In this document: positions 39,274 through 50,966 of the stretch, piece after piece
Layout of the letters: each line of letters starts with the position of its first letter
Numbering within the stretch: the first letter of the stretch is position 1
Origin: Gentiana macrophylla
Taxonomy: Eukaryota; Streptophyta; Magnoliopsida; Gentianales; Gentianaceae
Reading direction: 5' to 3'
DNA: 64,000 bases
Assembly (NCBI GenBank): GCA_026214975.1
Contig: JAOBSW010000276.1
Coordinates: forward strand, 56,272-120,271
Position numbers and translations under genes: made by a program
The notes under the pieces: model-generated
Seen by the model: only the letters and a program-made list of their open reading frames with translations
Database searches by the model: none
Told to the model about the DNA's origin: nothing

Positions 39274-40588
39274 TCAGGATCAACAACGCCAGCTTCAAAA
39301 GGCACAAAAAGCTCCGATTTTGCTGAAAAATGAAGAAATTTTTGCCGATCCCAGAACTTAAAACATCAATATTCAGAATTCCCAAAAAGAATTAAAAAGA
39401 AATCAAAATTCACTGATGAAGAGTCCTCCTAGAAGCAAATAATGGTCATAAAAGTACGAAAGGAAAACATCATCAGTACTTCACTCTTCTTTTTTCATGT
39501 CATAGATTCCTTATCCAACCATCATACGCTACGAAACCCACGTGAGACTAAGCATTTGAATGCTGAATAGTAAATAGTACACATACTCATACACATCCGT
39601 CTCCTTCAATCTTTACTCTTTTTCTATAACTAGACAAAAAGAGAATCTAAAAAGGCTTTCTTTTACTACATCAAGAACTCAAAAACTTTCCCGAAATAAA
39701 TAACACTCGAAAGTCTACACAGTATTATTGTGGTTTTACTATCAACCTATGATGATGATGGGTGTTTGTTTGAATCTTTCCAAGTTGGTGGTGGAGTAAT
39801 TGTTGTTAAAAGTAAGCAGTTGCTTGACATACTTGGTTTTGTTTGCTGTTGATGATGATGTTTGGTTAAGGATTTGTATTCTCTAACCACCAGTTGGTAG
39901 ACCTAAACCCCCCCCTCTCTTAAACCTTTTTTCTTTTTTTTCTTCTACTAACTTCTTGATCTTTTTTTCTTTTGCTCAAACCTATGGCTATGGTGGTGCT
40001 ACTGTCTATCTCGCCTTAAAGCTTTTGATGATATGATATACTTTTGAAGTTTTGTGTTGTCTCTCATTTTCCACCACACATACTTTTATTTTATTCTTTT
40101 CTTTTCTTTTTTTCTTCCTTTGCTTTGCTTGCTTAACTCGTTTTTCTATTCTTTTATAAAATTTTATTTAGTTTGGTACTCCTTCCTGTTTTTTTTAACT
40201 GTCGAACGGAAAAATCTCACGAATTAATAAATTGATTATTGTGTTTAAAATATAATGTACAATAACAAATTACCTTTCATTCATTGTATATAGAAAATTT
40301 TATCAAAATTTAGGTTATTAAAATAAAGGATACTGTATTGATAATATAAAATTACCGTTAATAGATGAGGGAGAGAATATATAATATTGTTTGACTATAG
40401 TTACCTCCATTATGCCTGTCAAAAGAAACATAGATCTAAATAAAATGGAGTACTTTCAAGAAGAAAAAAAATTGGTGTAAATAAAATTAATCAAGATTGC
40501 ATCGAAAAAAAAATTAATCAAGATGATTTATTATTAAAAAAAGCGAATGATAGAAGGAATATTGACGGTATAAATCATTGATTGTATA
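39274..40588. other. BEL1-like 5' leader/promoter and AT-rich intergenic DNA
   Basis: CT-rich sequence at 39900-40100 (minus-strand GA-rich, a GAGA-like context) would be in the distal promoter. No other feature. Confidence 0.4.
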
Positions 40589-40678
40589 GGGAAATTCTAC
40601 CGTATAGACTCTTTTCTACATAAACTCCTTAAAGACAAGGAGTCTCCGTAAGAGGAAGTTTCCACGGTAGAATTTTCC
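40589..40678. mobile_element. 90-bp Mutator-type MITE with perfect 9-bp target duplication
   Basis: Ends GGGAAATTCTACCGT and ACGGTAGAATTTTCC are inverted repeats. GATTGTATA occurs on both sides (40580-40588 and 40679-40687), a perfect 9-bp TSD as made by Mutator-like elements. Related wording (AAGAGGAAGTTCC...AAAATTTTCC) recurs at 47546-47581. Confidence 0.85.
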
Positions 40679-40794
40679 GATTGTATAAGTTTTTAGTATA
40701 ATATATATATACTTGTCATTATCAGAGCATTTGTATAGAATCCATAAATTATGTTAAAATTGTATTTTACATATTCGAACTTTTCACACCCTCT

Positions 40795-41085
40795 GTCAAT
40801 GTGATATACTTTGCTTCAGTGATAGACAAACCAATAACATGTTGTAAAGTAGCTAAACAGTCAACCACCTATAAAGAAAACATATCTAGCAATGGATCTT
40901 CTTTTATCAAGATCAGCATCATAGTCTGTTCCACAAAACAATCCAATGTGTCTGATTTCTGCCAAAATCCGAACATTTGTCTACCGTACCACAAACGTAT
41001 TTAAGAACCCGATTCATTGCCTGCCACAATGTGCTTTTCCTGGACAAGATATATATCTTCTAACCATATTGATTGTATGTGAAAT
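40795..41085 (-). pseudogene. Copia RNase H remnant
   Basis: The minus strand reads LWQAMNRVLKYVCGTVD near 41030 and, after frame breaks, ATLQHVIGLS-TEAKYI-like sequence near 40810, the start and catalytic Glu region of Copia RNase H. Highly decayed. Confidence 0.65.
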
Positions 41086-41514
41086 ATCTAGAGGCATACG
41101 ATTTTAGCGATTGAGCAGCCGATAGTGTAAAATGATTCGAATTTCATTTCCTGACATGTGAGATTCGAATTTCATTTTGCTCATTGGTTGTATCATCTCA
41201 ACAACCCGATACTTCCTCACCCCTTTATTCGGTTGACCTATGGATCCCACAATTGCTTCATCCTCTCATACATGGACGATTGCTGAAACACCAGCCTTAT
41301 CCAACCTTCCATCAACTCTCCTTAATATATCTCCTTAAACAAGTACGTACCCTTACAAGCCACACAACTGAGTCATTCAATGCCTACTAGGGCAAAAAAT
41401 AAAATCTTTAAGCCGGATTTCATTACCACGTCCACTTTTGATGACATTGAACTCATAAATATGACACAAGCCTCGAAACATGGAAAATGGCATGCTACTA
41501 GCAAGAAGAATTCT

Positions 41515-41783
41515 AGACGAGATGACCTCTAGTTACCTTTGATAAGTACGAGTCCGGAACTATGTGATGCACTATAAGAGAGATGACTCTGGCACAATTC
41601 TCTACGATAGAGACGAGTCCGGGAACAATTCAGGACGAGATTGTCTCTAGTTACCTCTGGTAGGGACGAGTCCGGAATTATCCGATGCACTGTAAGAGAG
41701 ATGACATCTGGTTACCTCTGGTAGATATGAGTCCGTGAACTGTCCTGGCGAGAACGTCAGTTGCTTAAATATAAGAGGGAGAA
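41515..41783 (+). repeat. Two-copy tandem repeat of about 120 bp ending in a purine tract
   Basis: GAGATGACCTCTAGTTACC and GAGATTGTCTCTAGTTACC open the two units (41519, 41638); both contain GACGAGTCCGG and GATGCACT(A/G)TAAGAGAGATGAC. The region leads into AAGAGGGAGAA at 41773-41783, directly before an LTR of the TRIM-like family, so it is probably the 3' internal end of a related element. Confidence 0.75.
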
Positions 41784-41961
41784 TGTAATGTCTCAAATAG
41801 TTAAAGTAAAATAATTCTCACATCTATATAAGTGTGAGACATACATGTCTTATTAATCCGGGTTCAGTTATTTTAGACTAAATGAGAACAACAGTCTAAG
41901 TAATTAACATGAATCTTTATGACTCATTTAATGCTGTCAGACACAGGTTTGAGACGTTACA
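41784..41961 (+). mobile_element. LTR of the TRIM-like family, 178 bp
   Basis: Starts TGTAATGTCTCAAAT, ends GTTTGAGACGTTACA. Both ends match the 28.3-28.8 kb repeats, as do inner blocks: AATGAGTCATAAA (inverse), CTCACACTTATA and AACCCG. It is preceded by a purine tract, as at 28467. Confidence 0.72.
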
Positions 41962-43582
41962 AATAGTTATTTTTGGAATGAATTATGAATGTAACACGTT
42001 TGGTTAGATTCCAGCAACAATACGAACATTAACTTTTTTTATGTTTATATATTAATTGAAATGTCATTGTTTATAAGCGGATGATATCATCATTATTTAC
42101 CTAATCTATCTGTTGAGCTTCTTTTTAAGAAGTAATAATGGCTGTGGGGTTTGACAGAAGATTCTAATAATAAACATGTCAGAGTAGTAAATAACCTTCA
42201 CCACCTAAAATTTGCATTAGGTCCTTATTTATATTAGAGTATCATTCTCCCACTTATTATTTATTTTTTTGGTGGATATTTCTCCACTTCTTTATCTTTA
42301 TTACATTTTATAAAAGGCAAGGGAATTATTGTCCTTTTCTCTCCATGTATGTATATTTTATGTATTTGCTTTGGGTGATATTGTACTTTCTTTTCTATTG
42401 CTATAGTTGCCCCTTTAGTTTTTGCTATTTGCTTATTATGGCCCACTAGTAGGGGTGGGCTAAAGCAGGCCACTGGTCATTGGCCCACTGCCAGATTTGA
42501 GGTGGCAAGTGGTGGGGATCGGCCAGGCCTATACTATCTGTAATTTTGGCGAGGCAGGTGGGCGGGTTTGGTTTCAGGGCAGTAATTTGGTCTGTTAGGC
42601 CTGCCTGGCGCTTTGGGCGGGTTTGGGGCGGGTCGGGCGGGTCCGGTTTTTTATTTTTATTTTTATGCAAATTTAAAAATGTTAATAACTTAAAAAAATG
42701 ATAATAACCATTTACATAAAAGATAATAAACATAATACATGTTTTAATAATACATATAAACATATAATACATGTATTTAATACATATAATCAAACATTTA
42801 CGTTTTTTTATTATAAGATAATATAATAAATGATAATAAACATAAACATATAATATTATCAAAAGATCATATTTTTATTAATCGTAAATAAAATTACATT
42901 TACATAATACATTATTACAAGTTTACAACTATTGTTTACATAAAAAAATTACATTATTACAATAAATTATATTATTACAACTTTACAACTATTGTTTACA
43001 TAAAAAATTACATTATTACAACAAAAAAATATAAATAAATGGGCTTGGACCCGATTATTATAATAATAAAAATTACTTCTCAATTCCATTGGATTTTTGG
43101 TAGTAACTAGTAAGTAGTAAGTGCTAAGTATATCGGGGGGTAGAATTGGGTTTTGGCATTTGGGTAGTAAATATGTGGAGGTAATAGGTATGATGATTGA
43201 GTTTTTGGTAGTAACTAACTAGTATGTAAGTATGTTGGAGACTTGCGAGGGTAGTATATTTGAGTTTTGGCTCTTTTGGGTAGAACTACTAACTAGTAAA
43301 GTATGTAACTATGTTGGAGTGGAGGTGGAGGTATGAATGTAATAACTAATAAGTATGTTTGGGAGTAAGAACTTTGGGCCTTGGGGTAATTTAATTCAAT
43401 GGAATGGAGGAAGTATGATTTTGTAAATTATAATAATTAGTTTGCCACGTATCTCAAAAGAATCAAAGCCCACGTAGTTACGTGTCACTTACCTTGGTCA
43501 TTGGATGGATTGGTAGATGGTTGGGCTTAGTCTTCATAATAATCATTCGTTGATGGAGATCCCGATCCGGATGTTGTGTATT

Positions 43583-45875
43583 CTAACCACGGATCTTCTT
43601 CGTCGTTTTATCTTCTTCGAACTCCATGTCTTGTGTCCGTCTATTGGCTCTTTCCCAATCCTCATTGCAGACACTTATCTTGACCGACTCGGCGGTCAAA
43701 CTCAAATCGGTAGTCGGTGACGATTCTTCTACTGAACTAAATGCGGACTCGGACGCAACAATAGAAGCGAGGAATAACAAGTATATCCCTAGCTATCATG
43801 CGGTTAAAATGGGCGATGGGTCTCTTTACTACGCCAATATTGTAAAATATTAAAGTTATCTTCGTCAATTATATCATCGTTGTTTAAATAATTATCAATT
43901 CACGGATCTTGCGTTCGATGTTATGGAAGTTGATTTACTTTTACTTTTACCTAATATACTTCCTAAGGCACCAAATCTATCGCTTTTAGGTGGGCGACCA
44001 CTAAGTACTAGCGTCGTGGTTTCTCTCAAAGATAATATATATCATATAATTTAACTAAAATATTATAACACTCCGTTACATATTTGTCAACGTCAAAATC
44101 ATTATTTCTAAAAATGAATAATATGCAATTAATAAATCATTAAATTTTCTCTTCTAAGTCCGGGATCAAGCATAGCGGCAATACCATATATTTGAGGAAA
44201 AGTTTTTAAATATGCTAGCCATTTAGTCTTTATAGATTGAATGATTGCATTTAATTTATTTGTTAACCAAGACAACCACTTACAAGCAGACATTATTTGA
44301 CAACATTCTACTATAGCTGAATGTACATTTGGTTCATAAATCAATGAAAAACTTTTGTTGCTTTATGAAATTTTTCAAAAAGAGTGCAACATTTTTCAAC
44401 AAGTTGCCAAAGTTTCGAAAGTAATACTGAATAGTATTACCTTGTTTATCATTTCTTCATTAAAACATGTACTAATTGCATCTTTATATTTTAAAACCTC
44501 TATAAGCATGTTGTAGGTGGAATTCCACCGAGTTTTACAATCTAATGAAAATTTACGGGCCTTAAACCGTTTTGAGAACAATAATTTTAAATCTTCGCTA
44601 ACATTGCCATCAGATCTAAACGATTTTAAAATAGTTCTTATTGGTTCTAAAACTTCGTATATGTTTGACAAACCATCTTGGACGCACAAATTTAAAATGT
44701 GTGCACAACAACGAACATGTAAAAGTGAACCTTCAAGTAACAATGATAAATGTTCTTTCATGTATGGTATTGATTATTTGTGTTTTGGATGCATTATCAA
44801 ATGAAATTGACAAAATTTTATTATATAATTTAAAATCTATTAACGTTTGTTTAATTCTATTAAATATATTAATAGCCTTTGTGAGACTCGTCAAATAGAT
44901 CAAAAGCAATAATTCTTTTTTGTAAGTTATATGAGGATCGCACTAACGTGTGCGAGAATACAAATATAATCCTCACCATTGGGAGATTTCCAACAATCAC
45001 TTGTTAAGGAAACACGACCCTTATAGTTGGAAAACATTTCTATTAATTCGTTCCTCATTTTTTCATATTGTTTTTCATTGTTGTTTTAATTACATTTCGT
45101 GAAGCTATTTGAATATTGTGGATTTAAAGACATTTTATTAAATTCTTCTAAAGCGCGACTTTCAGCGTGATTAAATGGTTTTTCTTCAATTGATATATAA
45201 CGAGTCATGCGGTCAATCATATTTTGTCTATCATAAGTAAAAGGCATACCTCCCGGGATTTTGAGACATGTACCCCGAGTTGGGTTTGAGAGCCATGACC
45301 GCCATCTTGTATTATCCGCTTCTCATTAGCAAGGTATTGTATACCATGCTCTTTTTTGAGATGCCGAGTTTTTGCGTTCCGTTGCCTTGACCCCGAATCC
45401 ACGACAATTCTTTCGTGACTCCTCTCTTCCCGAACACTAAACAAATAGTTTTAGTTCTTTTAATATTAGGGTCATCACCTTCCTTTGTGGTAGATCATGA
45501 ATTTCAAAATATTTCCAAATTAATGATTTCGATTCTTTTTATCTTGGGGCTGTGGAAGAACTTGGTGTTTCCTCCAAGGGTACTTCGGCACTACCACTAG
45601 GACCACCACTACCACTACCACTACCGGCACCGCCACCTAACAAATTAAATATGGTGATTAAAACGAATTTAAAATAAACAAAAATAAATTAAAACAAATT
45701 AAAACAAAAATAATTGATAGATACATACCAAATTGTTGAAATTGTGGCGTCGAACCGTAACTCGAATTCGAAAAATCTTGGGAAAGTGGATAAACTTCAC
45801 ACATCTTGTGAGTCGAATACTGGGAATATCACAAAAATTTTCGTCACCGAAAGCTTGTGCAAAATTATTATCCAT
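43583..45875 (-). pseudogene. hAT (Ac-like, RICESLEEPER type) transposase, frame-broken
   Basis: Starting at the ATG at 45875 (MDNNFAQAFGDENF), a first exon runs to a GT near 45730. A second opens GGGAGSGSGSGGPSGSAEVP and leads to a BED-type zinc-finger remnant (KTRHLKKEHGIQ, 45444-45217). The catalytic core follows: LHVRCCAHILNLCVQDGL and LDCKTRWNSTYNMLIEVLKYKDAI (44761-44396), and GIAAMLDPGLR (44344-44129). The dimerisation domain is ASIVASESAFSS...EDWERANRR (43780-43583). Several stops and frameshifts make it inactive. The order and motifs are those of Ac-like hAT transposases. Confidence 0.9.
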
Positions 45876-47350
45876 ATTTGTAGATAGTAAAGACTAGAGA
45901 GTATAAAAGAGTATAAATTTATAAATGAGAAAAAAGTAGATAGTATGAATATATGATAGAGTAATTTAATATTGTAGTAGTAAATTACAATTACTAGTAA
46001 ACTAGTAAGTAGTAATTAATATTATATAAGATAATATGAAGATAATAATATTGAGAATTTGAGAATATTGAGAATATTGAGAATGATAGAGATTTGAGAG
46101 AGAGAGAGTGTGAGGAGAGAATGAATGATATAGAGGGTATTTATAGGTGTAGAATGAAAGGTTTAGGGGAAAGTGTGAGGAGGAGGGAAAGTGTGAGGGG
46201 AAAAATTCAAAAAGGGGGGAGTGTGTGAGTGGGGAAAAATTCAAAAAGAGGCGGGATGGGCGGGTGGGCGGGTTCAGGGTCGGGTGGCGGGCTGGTCTCA
46301 TGGGCCGGGTTATGGGCCGGGCCAGGCGGGTCACGGGTTGGGGAAGCTAGGACCGGGCACGGCCCTAAAAATTCAGTGGGGCGGTGGCTGGTGGCGGGTT
46401 CAGGGCCGGGTTAGGGCCTGCAAAAACCGGGCCGGGTCGGGCTAGCCCGGCCCAAATGCCACCCCTACTACCACTAGGACCACCACTACCACTACCACTA
46501 CCGGCAGCGCCACCTAACAAATTAAATATGGTGATTAAAACGAATTTAAAATAAACAAAATAAATTAAAACAAATTAAAACAAAATAATTGATAGATACA
46601 TACCAAATTGTTGAAATTGTGGCGTCGAACCGTAACTCGAATTCGAAAAATCTTGGGAAAGTGGATAAACTTCATACATTTTGTGAGTCGAATACGGAAT
46701 ATCACCAAAAAATTTCGTCACCGAAAGCTTGTGCAAAATTATTATCCATATTTGTAGATAGTAAAGACTAGAGAGTATAAAGAGTATAAATTTATAAATG
46801 AGTAAAGTGTATAGTATGAATATATGATAGAGTAATTTAATATTGTAGTAGTAAATTACAATAACTAGTAAACTAGTAAGTAGTAATTAATATTATATAA
46901 GATAATATGAAGATAATAATATTGAGAATTTGAGAATATTGAGAATATTGAGAATGATAGAGATTTGAGAGAGAGAGTGTGAGGAGAATGAATGATATAG
47001 AGGGTATTTATAGGTGTAGAATGAAAGGTTTAGGGAAAGTGTGAGGGGGAAAGTGAGGGGAAAATGTGAGGGGGAAAAATTCAAAAAGAGAGGGGAAAAA
47101 TTCAAAAAAGAGGAGGGCCGGGCGAGTGGTCAAGTGGTGGGGCGGGTTCAGGGCCGGGTCAAGGGCTGGTCTGTCTGGCCGGGTTGCGGGCCGGGCCAGC
47201 GGGTCACGGGTTGGGGAAGCTAGGACGGGCATGGCCCTAAAAATTCCGGGTCGGGGGTTGGGGTGGGCGGGTTCGAGGGCGGGTTAGGGCGCAAAAACCG
47301 GCCGGGCGGGCGAAGCCGGGTCGGCTAGCCCGGCCCAAGTGCCACCCCTA
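45591..47350. repeat. Tandem duplication of the hAT 5' end, units of about 880 bp
   Basis: 45591-46467 and 46468-47350 are near-copies. Each holds the start of transposase exon 2, intron 1, exon 1, the promoter and the G-rich terminus ending GCCACCCCTA. AT-rich parts are almost identical; the GC-rich termini differ much more. Confidence 0.95.
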
Positions 47351-47358
47351 CCCACTAG

Positions 47359-49154
47359 GCAGCTAGCTAGTCTGGGTATCTATGCATATTGCATGCCAGG
47401 TTTTGAAGAGAGGTCGTTCTCATCAGAGGACTCTCTAAGAGGGAATCGCTCACGCTAAGAGATCTGACCACACGGCTTCGATGTGGAATACACAAGATCT
47501 CGTGTGTGAAAATTGTATGGTCCAGATCTTTGTCACACGAAATGATTCTTCTAAGAGGAAGTTCCTAGGATAAAATTTTCCTTGAAGAGAAGGGGGGAGT
47601 GAGGGTGGGGTAGGTGGGGATTTTGGATAATCAATAAATGGATTGGAGAAGAAAAATAAAATCAATAAATGAACAAAATAAAATCATTAGGACATAAACT
47701 AACGAAACACAAAACAACCTTGTTGTTGGTGGTCTACCAAATTGTACTCTTTTTTTTTTTTTTTTTGAGGAACCAAATTGTACATATTGTTTAGTCAATT
47801 TTGCATTTGCAGTCTCGTGTTTTTATATGCATTTGGTTTGGAGACCATATCTTATTTTATTGCCAAGTGTTGCTTGCAGAAGGCAGGGGGCCCTTTTCGC
47901 TAGTACATTGATTTGAATTTTGATTCTAACACAAGACGTACTTAATTAATACTGTACGTGTTTAACCCTTAATTTTCAGAGGATTAATTGCGACATGTTA
48001 GAGTGACCCCAGTGGGGGAGCATTTGGCGTCCTCTAAATCTGACATGAGGTCTTGATCCAACCCCAAAGCCCACAGTGGCACTTCAATCCTCTCCCTATC
48101 TCCAAATTAAATTAAAACCCACCTCAAAAATGAAGAGCCTGCTAACACCATTCATCTATCTTTCTACCAACCAATTTATTTCACATATTTTAATCAATAA
48201 TACAAAAATCTGTTATGTATTTTGTAGTGGTATAAAAATGATATAAAAATGTGTTATGTATTTCATAGTGGAACTTCCTTTTTTGTAAACACTTTTTTTT
48301 TTGGCAAAATACGACATAATTTTTTTTTTGATAATGCACACGACGTAATAAATTCTCACATCATAAGTATAAAATTTGTATATAAAAAATTTTAGAAAAA
48401 TGGAAAATGTGTTGGTAGTTAAATTAAATAGTTGAGATGTGAGATAAAAGTAATTTTGAGGAAAAATATTAGGGAGTGTTATTGGAGTATGTTGTTTTAT
48501 AGTATGTTAAAAAGGTGAATTTGGAACGAAAAATAAGATAAATTGAAAGTGAATAGGGTGCACCACTGAGGTCACTCTTATCAACGGGCATTAACAATGA
48601 AACAGGGAGTATACAGCAATTGTTAAACCACAAAAACTAGACATGACCATCGTCTCATTTAATCGGTTTTCTTTCATTTATGAAATGAATAATTTTATAT
48701 GGTTTCTATTTATATTTTTAAACCAAAATGATTTAAAGCATAAATCATTTGTTTACTTCAATTTGGTTGTCTTAGTTCCATTTTTCTTAATCTTAATGGT
48801 TTAATGAACATATAAAGTTTTTTTTTTGGTTTGAAAACTTTTTTTTTGTTAATGAAAATTAGAAACAAAGTACAAAAGACGGTTCAATCCACTTTAATAA
48901 AGTATACGATACCTCAACACCTAACACCGCATCATTCCCCTAAAATAAAAATAAAAAAACACCGCATCATTAAAACATTTTACCAGCAAAATTCTAATGG
49001 CTTGTTTGTTACACGAGAACCGAATATTGACTAACTTTTCATTGCATTCCAATGTTGTGTCTTCTTATAAGGTAAATGAAATAAAAAATGAATATTTTCA
49101 TACCTCCGAAAACGGATGGAATGAGATGCAATAGAATGAAATGGAAATCAACAA
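47359..49154. other. Intergenic DNA with a MITE-like remnant
   Basis: 47405-47581 holds paired wording (AAGAGGGAATCGCT, AGAGGAAGTTCCTAGG, AAAATTTTCC) related to the 40.6-kb MITE. T-runs and A-rich DNA otherwise. No gene found. Confidence 0.45.
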
Positions 49155-49185
49155 AACACGTGGGTGTCGAGTAAAGTAACGTGAG

Positions 49186-49364
49186 GCAAGCTGGGTGGTG
49201 AGGTGGGGTTGGATGAAGTTGGGTAGGTGGTGGGGTGGGATGAGGTAGGGTGGGTGGGTAGGGTTATGTATGTGGTAGGTAAGGTGGGTGTGGAAGGTTA
49301 GGTAGGATTGGTCATGGTAAGCTAAGGTGGGTGGGTGAGAGAATGGTGTAAGGTAGGGTATGGT
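49186..49364 (+). repeat. Degenerate G-rich minisatellite (GGTAGGGTGGGT type), left part
   Basis: Short variable GGTGGGGTGGGATGAGGTAGG-like units with no strict period. Open frames on the minus strand (Thr/His/Pro-rich) are products of this repeat and not genes. Confidence 0.85.
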
Positions 49365-50711
49365 TGATCGCCTGTAAGTCACTGACGTCGATATTACTAG
49401 CAAGAATACTAGGTACATCGTAGTATAGTAAATGCGAGTCAAGGTCAATCCCACAGAGACGATGCAACTTTAATTATAAACGATTCTAACCTAATTAAGA
49501 AGCGACATAGAAGTGGTCATGGACCAACAATAAACATAAAACAAACTTGGTATTTCCCCATCTTCTCACCGATCTACTAACTTGGATTAGTTAATCGCTA
49601 CGTTTGCTTCCCCACATAATTTCCTTAAATTAATCGAGCGAGCTTTTGATTTAATTATTAAGCTACGGGTGCAACTCCTAACCATATCTACTCCGACAAT
49701 GGTAGAAGACAATCTATACGTAAGCTACCCTCCTTACTTGGTCCGTAATAGCCCATACGCATAAAGAACTAGAATTGCCGATATCGAGCGCTAACTCATA
49801 CCTCTACCCCGCTAGACAAATTGCCGACATTAACGATCAAGACGTTCTCAGTGGTCCATTCAAGACTATGTCCAAACTAACACTTCACTATTCAGTATTT
49901 CATGCTAGTTTTACGATTACAATAAGCAGATTGGCCAGATCTAACCTACTGTTAATTAAACTTGTCGATCAACGTAGCTGTAATGAATCCCAGTTTTAGG
50001 TTTTCTAAATATTGCCTAGGTAAACCGGTATAGACCTCCGGTTTACCGGGGTCAGCTTTTCCTATTCCTGGATCTACATTGCTCAATTACGATTAATCTA
50101 AGTAAATCATGGGGTCTTTAAACATGCATATAACTAAAACACATAAATACGAACAGATCTACCATATTGAAGGCAAAAAGGAACGTTCAAAGCTTCATAC
50201 CTTCAACAATGGAGATCTAGCTCGATCTACTCAAGCTAGAGATGGTAGAGAAAGGAAGAAAACCAGAAATAACTCCTCAAAAGCTTGGAATAACTTTATT
50301 TCATCAAATTATAATGTATTATGCAAAATTTACGAAAACTTATACAATAATCTGTTAATGCGGCCTTATATAGATACAATGACCGATTTATGACTCTCAG
50401 AAACCCTAGCCGACCTAGTAGAGGCGGAAGAATCGATTTCGTGTCCAACAAGCCCTCGGTTTACCGGCCCTAGCCCTCGGTAAACCGGCTGACTTTTCCT
50501 CTTTTTCTTCAGCAGATTTCTTCTTGGACCTCTTTTACTTGGCCCATCATACTTCTTTTGGTCTAGATCTGTTCTCCAATGCTCCAGATTCTGTACATCC
50601 TATAAAATACATAAAACGAGACAAAACAGTACCAAATCCAGGTAAATAACATAGATGCAGAATTCGGGGTGAAAATAGGTATAATTAATGGTACCATTTA
50701 GGGCGTTATCA
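49365..50711 (-). mobile_element. Solo LTR, 1347 bp, inside the minisatellite
   Basis: Ends TGATCG...TTATCA match the TGAT...ATCA ends of the elements at 54-64 kb. GGTCAATCCCACAGAG near 49440 matches the GGTCGATCCCAC block of the other LTRs. Flanks ATGGT and AGGGT agree at four of five bases. It divides the G-rich minisatellite. The strand is inferred from the other LTRs. No internal region is present. Confidence 0.72.
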
Positions 50712-50945
50712 AGGGTCCGGTAAGGTATGTCAGGGTAAGGTAGGGTGATGAGTAGGGTACGGTGGGGTATGGTTAGTTGGGAGATTGAAGAGGTAGGTTG
50801 GGTGGTATGGTACGGTTAGGTAGGGTGGGTGGAGACGTAGGATGTGGTGGAGTAAGGTATAATGGTGGTGTGTGGTGTAGGATGGTATATGGTAGGTAAA
50901 TGAGGTAAGGGTAGAGTGGTGTTGGTTATATATGGCTAGGTTTTG
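50712..50945 (+). repeat. G-rich minisatellite, right part
   Basis: Same GGTAGGGT/GGTGGGGT wording as 49186-49364. Removing the solo LTR would rejoin the two parts. Confidence 0.85.
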
Positions 50946-50966
50946 TAGGGTATGGAGACTGGCGCA

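Larger units (their letters stand above)
42450..47350 (-). mobile_element. hAT transposon, 4.9 kb, non-autonomous by decay
   Basis: The left end TAGGGGTGGGC and the inverse of the right end TAGGGGTGGCAC are hAT-type termini. CCCACTAG flanks both sides (42442-42449 and 47351-47358), a perfect 8-bp target duplication, the hAT hallmark. Subterminal regions are strongly G-rich on one strand (GGGCGGGTTTGGGGCGGGTC). The transposase gene is on the minus strand and broken. The right 880 bp are present twice in tandem, so one true end and one buried end exist. Confidence 0.95.

Noticed and set aside
41184..41390. 68-residue plus-strand open frame
   Set aside because: Lies in retrotransposon debris, no known similarity, no coding context.
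46002..47232. Pro/Arg-rich open frames in the hAT ends
   Set aside because: Produced by the GC-rich subterminal repeats in both strands; no recognisable domain.
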